From contig CAWHCN010000008.1 of NCBI GenBank assembly GCA_963827935.1, forward strand, positions 186,001 through 250,000: 64,000 nt of DNA, read 5' to 3'. Position 1 is the stretch's first letter. Each line of letters begins with the position of its first letter. The notes below the pieces were generated by a model that had not been told where the DNA came from, searched no databases, and saw nothing but the letters and a program-made list of their open reading frames with translations. This document shows, one piece after another, positions 60,579 to 64,000 of this stretch. The position numbers and the translations under genes were made by a program. This stretch comes from DATFNV01 sp963827935 (GTDB taxonomy: Bacteria; Planctomycetota; Planctomycetia; Gemmatales; Gemmataceae).

Positions 60579-63226
60579 ATGATCCGCCAACTCTGTGTCC
60601 TCTTCCTGTTCCTGCTCATCCCCACCGTCGCGCCCGCCGAGGGCTCGCTCAAGTCGGCCCGGCAGCGGCTGCTGCACGGCAACCTCGAAGAGGCCATCGG
60701 GCAGTACGAGGAATTCGCCAAAGAGCCCAAGCAGAAGGCTGCGGCAGTGGTGGGCCTCAGCCGTTGCTACGAGGCCCAGGGTGAATACGACAAGGCCCTG
60801 GCCGTCGTGGACGACGCCCTGAAAGCCGACGCCAAGCGCCTCGACCTGCTGACGCGCCGGGCGGAACTGCTCTACCTGCGCGGCCGCTGGGACGACGCCG
60901 AGAAGGCGGCAGAGGCCGCCATCGCCATCGACAAGCAGAATCCCCGTGCCCGCTGGGTCCGCGTCCAGGTCTGGCGCGACCGCGGCGAGCTGGCCAAGGT
61001 CAAGCCGGAGCTGCCCTGGTTCACCCGCCTCTACAACGAATCCGAGGTCAAGGATCCGGATGATCTACTCGCGATTGGCCTGGCCGTTAGCGAATACGCC
61101 CGCTGGAAAAAGGCGCTGGCCGATGAGTACGAAGACATCATCAACGAGCTGTATGGCAGCGCCCTGAAGGCCGACAAGGATTTCTGGCCTGCCGAGGCCC
61201 AGGCCGGCCTGTTGCTGCTCGAAAAGTACAACACGCCCGAGGCCCTCAAGGCTTTCGCCAAGGCGCTGACCATCAACCCCAATGCGCCGGAGCCCTACAT
61301 CGGCAAGGCGATGGTGGCGATGGAGAAGCTGGAGCTGACCGAGGCGGAGGAGTTCGCCGAACGAGCCCTGAAGACCAATCCCAACCACCCGGCGGCCCTG
61401 CGGTTGCGGGCCGATGTCCACCTCTTCTCCGGCCAGTACGGGGCCGCCATGAAGGAGCTGGAAACCGCGCGCCGGGTCAACCCGCGCGATGAGGAAACCC
61501 TGGGCCGCGTCGCCGCCTGCCTTCTCCTCCAAAAGAAGAACGCCGACTTCGACGTGCTGGTGAAGGAGGTGACGAAGCACGACCCGGTCCCCGCCGTCTT
61601 CTACCACGAACTGGGCCAGCGCCTGGACGAGCGTCGCCATTACGAGGATGCCGAGACCTACTACAAGAAGGCGGTGGCCCTGCGCGACAACATCGCCTGG
61701 CCGCTCAACAGCCTGGGCCTCCTCTACATGCGCATGGGCGAAGAGAAGGAGGCCCGAAAGGTCCTCGACAAGGCCTTCGAGCTGGACCCCTTCAACGTCC
61801 GCGTTTCCAACACGCGCAAGGTTCTCGACCACCTGGCCAAGTACGAGACGCTGAAAACCGAGCATTTCGAGCTGCGTTTCGACAAGAAGAACGACAACGC
61901 CTTCGCCCACTACATCGCCGGCTACCTGGAGGAGATTTACGCCGACCTGGCCCGGCAGTTCGACTACCGCCCGAAGGGGCCGATCCTGATCGAGGTGTTC
62001 AAGACCCACGAAATGTTCAGCGGCCGGGTGGTGGCCCTGCCGGACCTGCACACCATCGGCGCCTGCACCGGCCGCATGTTCGCGATGGTTTCCCCCTACG
62101 GCACGCGTGGCGGGCAGCAGATGGCCCCGTTCAACTGGGCCCGCGTGCTGCGGCACGAGATGGTCCACATCTTCAACCTGGAACAGACCCATTTCCTGGT
62201 GCCGCACTGGTACACCGAGGGGTTGGCCGTCATCAACGAGGGCTTCCCCCGGCCGCAGCCGTGGAACACGCTGCTGGTGAAGCGCGTGCCGGCCGGCGAG
62301 TTGATGAACCTCGACAATATCGACCTGGGCTTCATGCCGCCGCGCAGTCCGGAAGACTGGCATATGGCCTACTGCCAGAGTCAGCTCTATGTGGAGTACC
62401 TGAAGACGAAATTTGGCGACCCGGTGGTCGGCGCCCTGCTGGCCGCCTTCCGGGATGGACTCGATCCGGCCGCCGCGCTGGAGAGGGCCTGCAAGGTGGA
62501 CAAGGCCTCGTTCGAGAAAGGCTACCGCGCTTACCTCGACGAGGTGGCCCGCGGCATCAAGAGCAAGCCGGCGGAGAAGGCCCTGTCGTTCACCAAGCTG
62601 CGCGACGAGGTGAAAAAGGAGCCGGAGAACGCCGACCTGAAGGCCCGCCTGGCCGAGGCCTACTACAGCCGCGACAAGGCCGAGGCCCGCAAGCTGGCCA
62701 AGGAAGTGCTCGCCGCCAAGCCGAACCACCCGCTGGCCTCCTACGTCCTGGGCCGTCTGTCCGAGGCAGCGGGTGACAAGGAGGAGGCGATCAGGCTTCT
62801 GGAGGCCGGCCTGGACCGCAACAATCCCGAGCCGAAAGTGTTGCGCGAATTGACCAAGCTGTATTACAATGCGAGCCAGTTCGACAAGGCCGGCGATACC
62901 GCCGAGCTGGGCCGCAAGGTCGAGCCGTTCGAGCGCCAGTGGCTGGTCGAGCTGGCCCGGGTCTACGCCCAGACCAACGCCCGCGACAAGCAGATCGCCG
63001 TGCTGAAGGACCTGGTGCCGACCGACGCGGACGATTTCGATAATCGCAAGCGGCTGGCGAAGATGTTGGCGGAGGCGGACCAGAACGCCGAGGCGGAGCG
63101 CTACGCCCGCCAGGCCCTGGAGATCGAGTTCCGCGACAAGGAAACGCAGGACCTGTACGAGAAAGCGCTGCGGCGCAGAACAAGAAGGACGAGGCGGATA
63201 AGTTCCGGACCATCGTCGAAAACTGA
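60579..63226 (+). CDS. Secreted TPR protein with gluzincin-type metallopeptidase motif, C-terminal frameshift
   Basis: ATG 60579, signal peptide MIRQLCVLFLFLLIPTVAPA. About 12 tetratricopeptide repeats before and after a central domain. The centre (residues about 420-680) holds VLRHEMVHIFNLEQTHFLVP, an HExxH zinc site, followed by WYTEGLAVINEG with the third ligand Glu: a peptidase MA-like gluzincin. The C-terminus shifts one base near 63178; the natural end is KKDEADKFRTIVEN with TGA at 63224-63226. About 882 aa. Likely periplasmic; possibly a protease with protein-binding repeats. Substrate unknown. Common in planctomycetes. Confidence 0.7.
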
Positions 63227-63228
63227 AT

Positions 63229-63292
63229 GTTTAGCGGCGGATCGAAGATCCGCGTGTTATTCGACTTGCGGATCTTCGATCCGCCGCTAAAC
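63229..63292. terminator. Perfect 25-bp palindrome
   Basis: GTTTAGCGGCGGATCGAAGA and five more bases (63229-63253) pair with 63268-63292. A single arm with the same sequence is at about 22001-22027. Terminates the TPR gene; the MazG gene starts 11 bases later. Confidence 0.7.
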
Positions 63293-63302
63293 GGGACGCA
63301 CT

Positions 63303-63602
63303 ATGACCCTCCCCGACCTCCAGGCCCTGATCCGCGAAACCTACGATGCCAAGGATCGTCAGCGCGGCATCGAGGGGACCTTCATGTGGTTCATGGAAGA
63401 AGTCGGCGAACTGTCGGCGGCCTTGCGGAACGGCACGGAGCTGGAGCGAGCACATGAGTTTGCCGACGTTCTCGCCTGGCTGGCCACCCTGGCCAACGTG
63501 GCGGGTGTCGATCTGGAGCGGGCCGTCCAGGCTAAGTACGGTGGCGGTTGCCCCGGCTGTGGCGAGACGCCCTGCGTTTGCGATCGCGCGGAAAAACCCT
63601 AG
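63303..63602 (+). CDS. MazG-like nucleotide pyrophosphohydrolase (99 aa)
   Basis: ATG 63303. Helices with the metal site: WFMEEVGELSAALRNGTELE (Glu-Glu-x-x-Glu) and HEFADVLAWLATLANVAGVD (Glu-x-x-Asp). This hydrolyses NTPs or dNTPs to monophosphate and pyrophosphate. The last 20 residues (GGCPGCGETPCVCDR) carry cysteines that could bind zinc, an addition to the usual fold also seen in related planctomycete proteins. Function in the cell: probably nucleotide pool cleaning. Confidence 0.8.
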   Translation: MTLPDLQALIRETYDAKDRQRGIEGTFMWFMEEVGELSAALRNGTELERAHEFADVLAWLATLANVAGVDLERAVQAKYGGGCPGCGETPCVCDRAEKP

Positions 63603-63697
63603 GGGATACCAGATTTGCGATTGCAGATTGCAGATTGAAATCGCAGCCAATCGGCACTCTGCAATCGCAAATCGGCAATCCAAATTGGATTCATCGT
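63603..63697. repeat. Short inverted repeats GATTGCAGATTGC
   Basis: GATTGCGATTGCAGATTGC-like units around 63615-63640 pair with TGCAATCGCAAATCGGCAATC near 63659-63680. No gene. Confidence 0.55.
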
Positions 63698-64000
63698 ATG
63701 CGTACCTTCAGCTTGGCCGGCCTGGTCCTGGCAGCCGCCGTTCTTCTGCCCCTGCGCGCCCCGCCCAGGAGCCGCGCGTCAAAATCACCGGCGTGCGCAT
63801 CGGCTATCCGGGCAGCATCAACCGCGCCCGGGGGACCAGTCAGGCCCGCGTCAAGTCCGGTGCCTGGGCACCTGTCTACGTCGACCTGGAAGTTCGCGAC
63901 GCCGCCCTGAATGCCGGCACCTATGCCCTCGTCGTCCGCACGACCGACAGCGACGACATGCAGAACGTCTATACCGAAAAGCGCTTTGCGCACGATCGAG
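63698..64000 (+). pseudogene. Secreted protein, N-terminal part, one frameshift, cut by window end
   Basis: ATG 63698; signal peptide MRTFSLAGLVLAAAVLLPLR. One base is lost near 63765, after which QEPRVKITGVRIGYPGSINR, VKSGAWAPVYVDLEVRDAAL and TYALVVRTTDSDDMQNVYTE continue to the last base. Beta-rich, family not recognised; the rest lies outside the window. Confidence 0.6.

Overview
The window looks like chromosome of a GC-rich planctomycete, probably Gemmata-like. This is inferred from the mix of long intergenic palindromes, small acidic or glycine-rich proteins, LPS-type genes (LpxC, OmpH/Skp), an unusual flagellar cluster and several secreted proteins of planctomycete type. No rRNA, tRNA or CRISPR was found.

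Layout. 1-1070: end of an IS630-family element. 1206-3300: an acidic small protein and a broken membrane protein. 3309-18958: a 15.65 kb integrated element with a 17-bp direct repeat at its ends, inserted in the 3' end of a maf gene. It carries a P4-type primase-helicase, small and large terminase subunits, a zinc-ribbon protein, a small serine resolvase, an XRE regulator with a divergent operator-promoter, and a large serine recombinase. An ISAs1-family insertion with clear ends and target duplication sits inside it. No portal, capsid or tail gene is visible, so it is either a phage satellite or a strongly reduced prophage.

18875-28258, mostly minus strand: maf, a GT9 glycosyltransferase, an MFS transporter, two GT2 glycosyltransferases and a YfhO-like membrane protein, plus one PolB-type exonuclease on the plus strand. 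28562-31303, plus strand: OmpH/Skp, LpxC and a Gfo/Idh oxidoreductase, an envelope group. 31482-36682: flagellin, FliD and FliS, preceded by a candidate sigma-28 promoter. 36770-49732: Kbl, MFS, a glycine-rich secreted protein, a DNRLRE protein, SbcC, an SGNH-LamG protein and small unknowns. 49740-60104, minus strand: fliO-P-Q-R-flhB-flhA-fliA, then a lipoprotein and fliL-M-N. This is the export gate, the motility sigma factor and the switch; the filament genes it would control lie about 13-29 kb away on the other strand. 60579-64000: a TPR metallopeptidase, a MazG-like protein and the start of a secreted protein.

The most interesting signal is the attachment-site architecture. Joining the element's two ends at the 17-bp core restores a longer large serine recombinase with 34 extra residues. 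Joining the two chromosome flanks restores an ordinary Maf C-terminus. So attP lies inside the recombinase gene, integration trims the recombinase, and the element supplies a replacement Maf tail antisense to the recombinase gene.

Caution: many genes are split by single-base frameshifts, including essential ones such as lpxC. These look like one-base indels in G/C runs and may be sequence errors. Genes are therefore annotated as whole loci with the break points stated.
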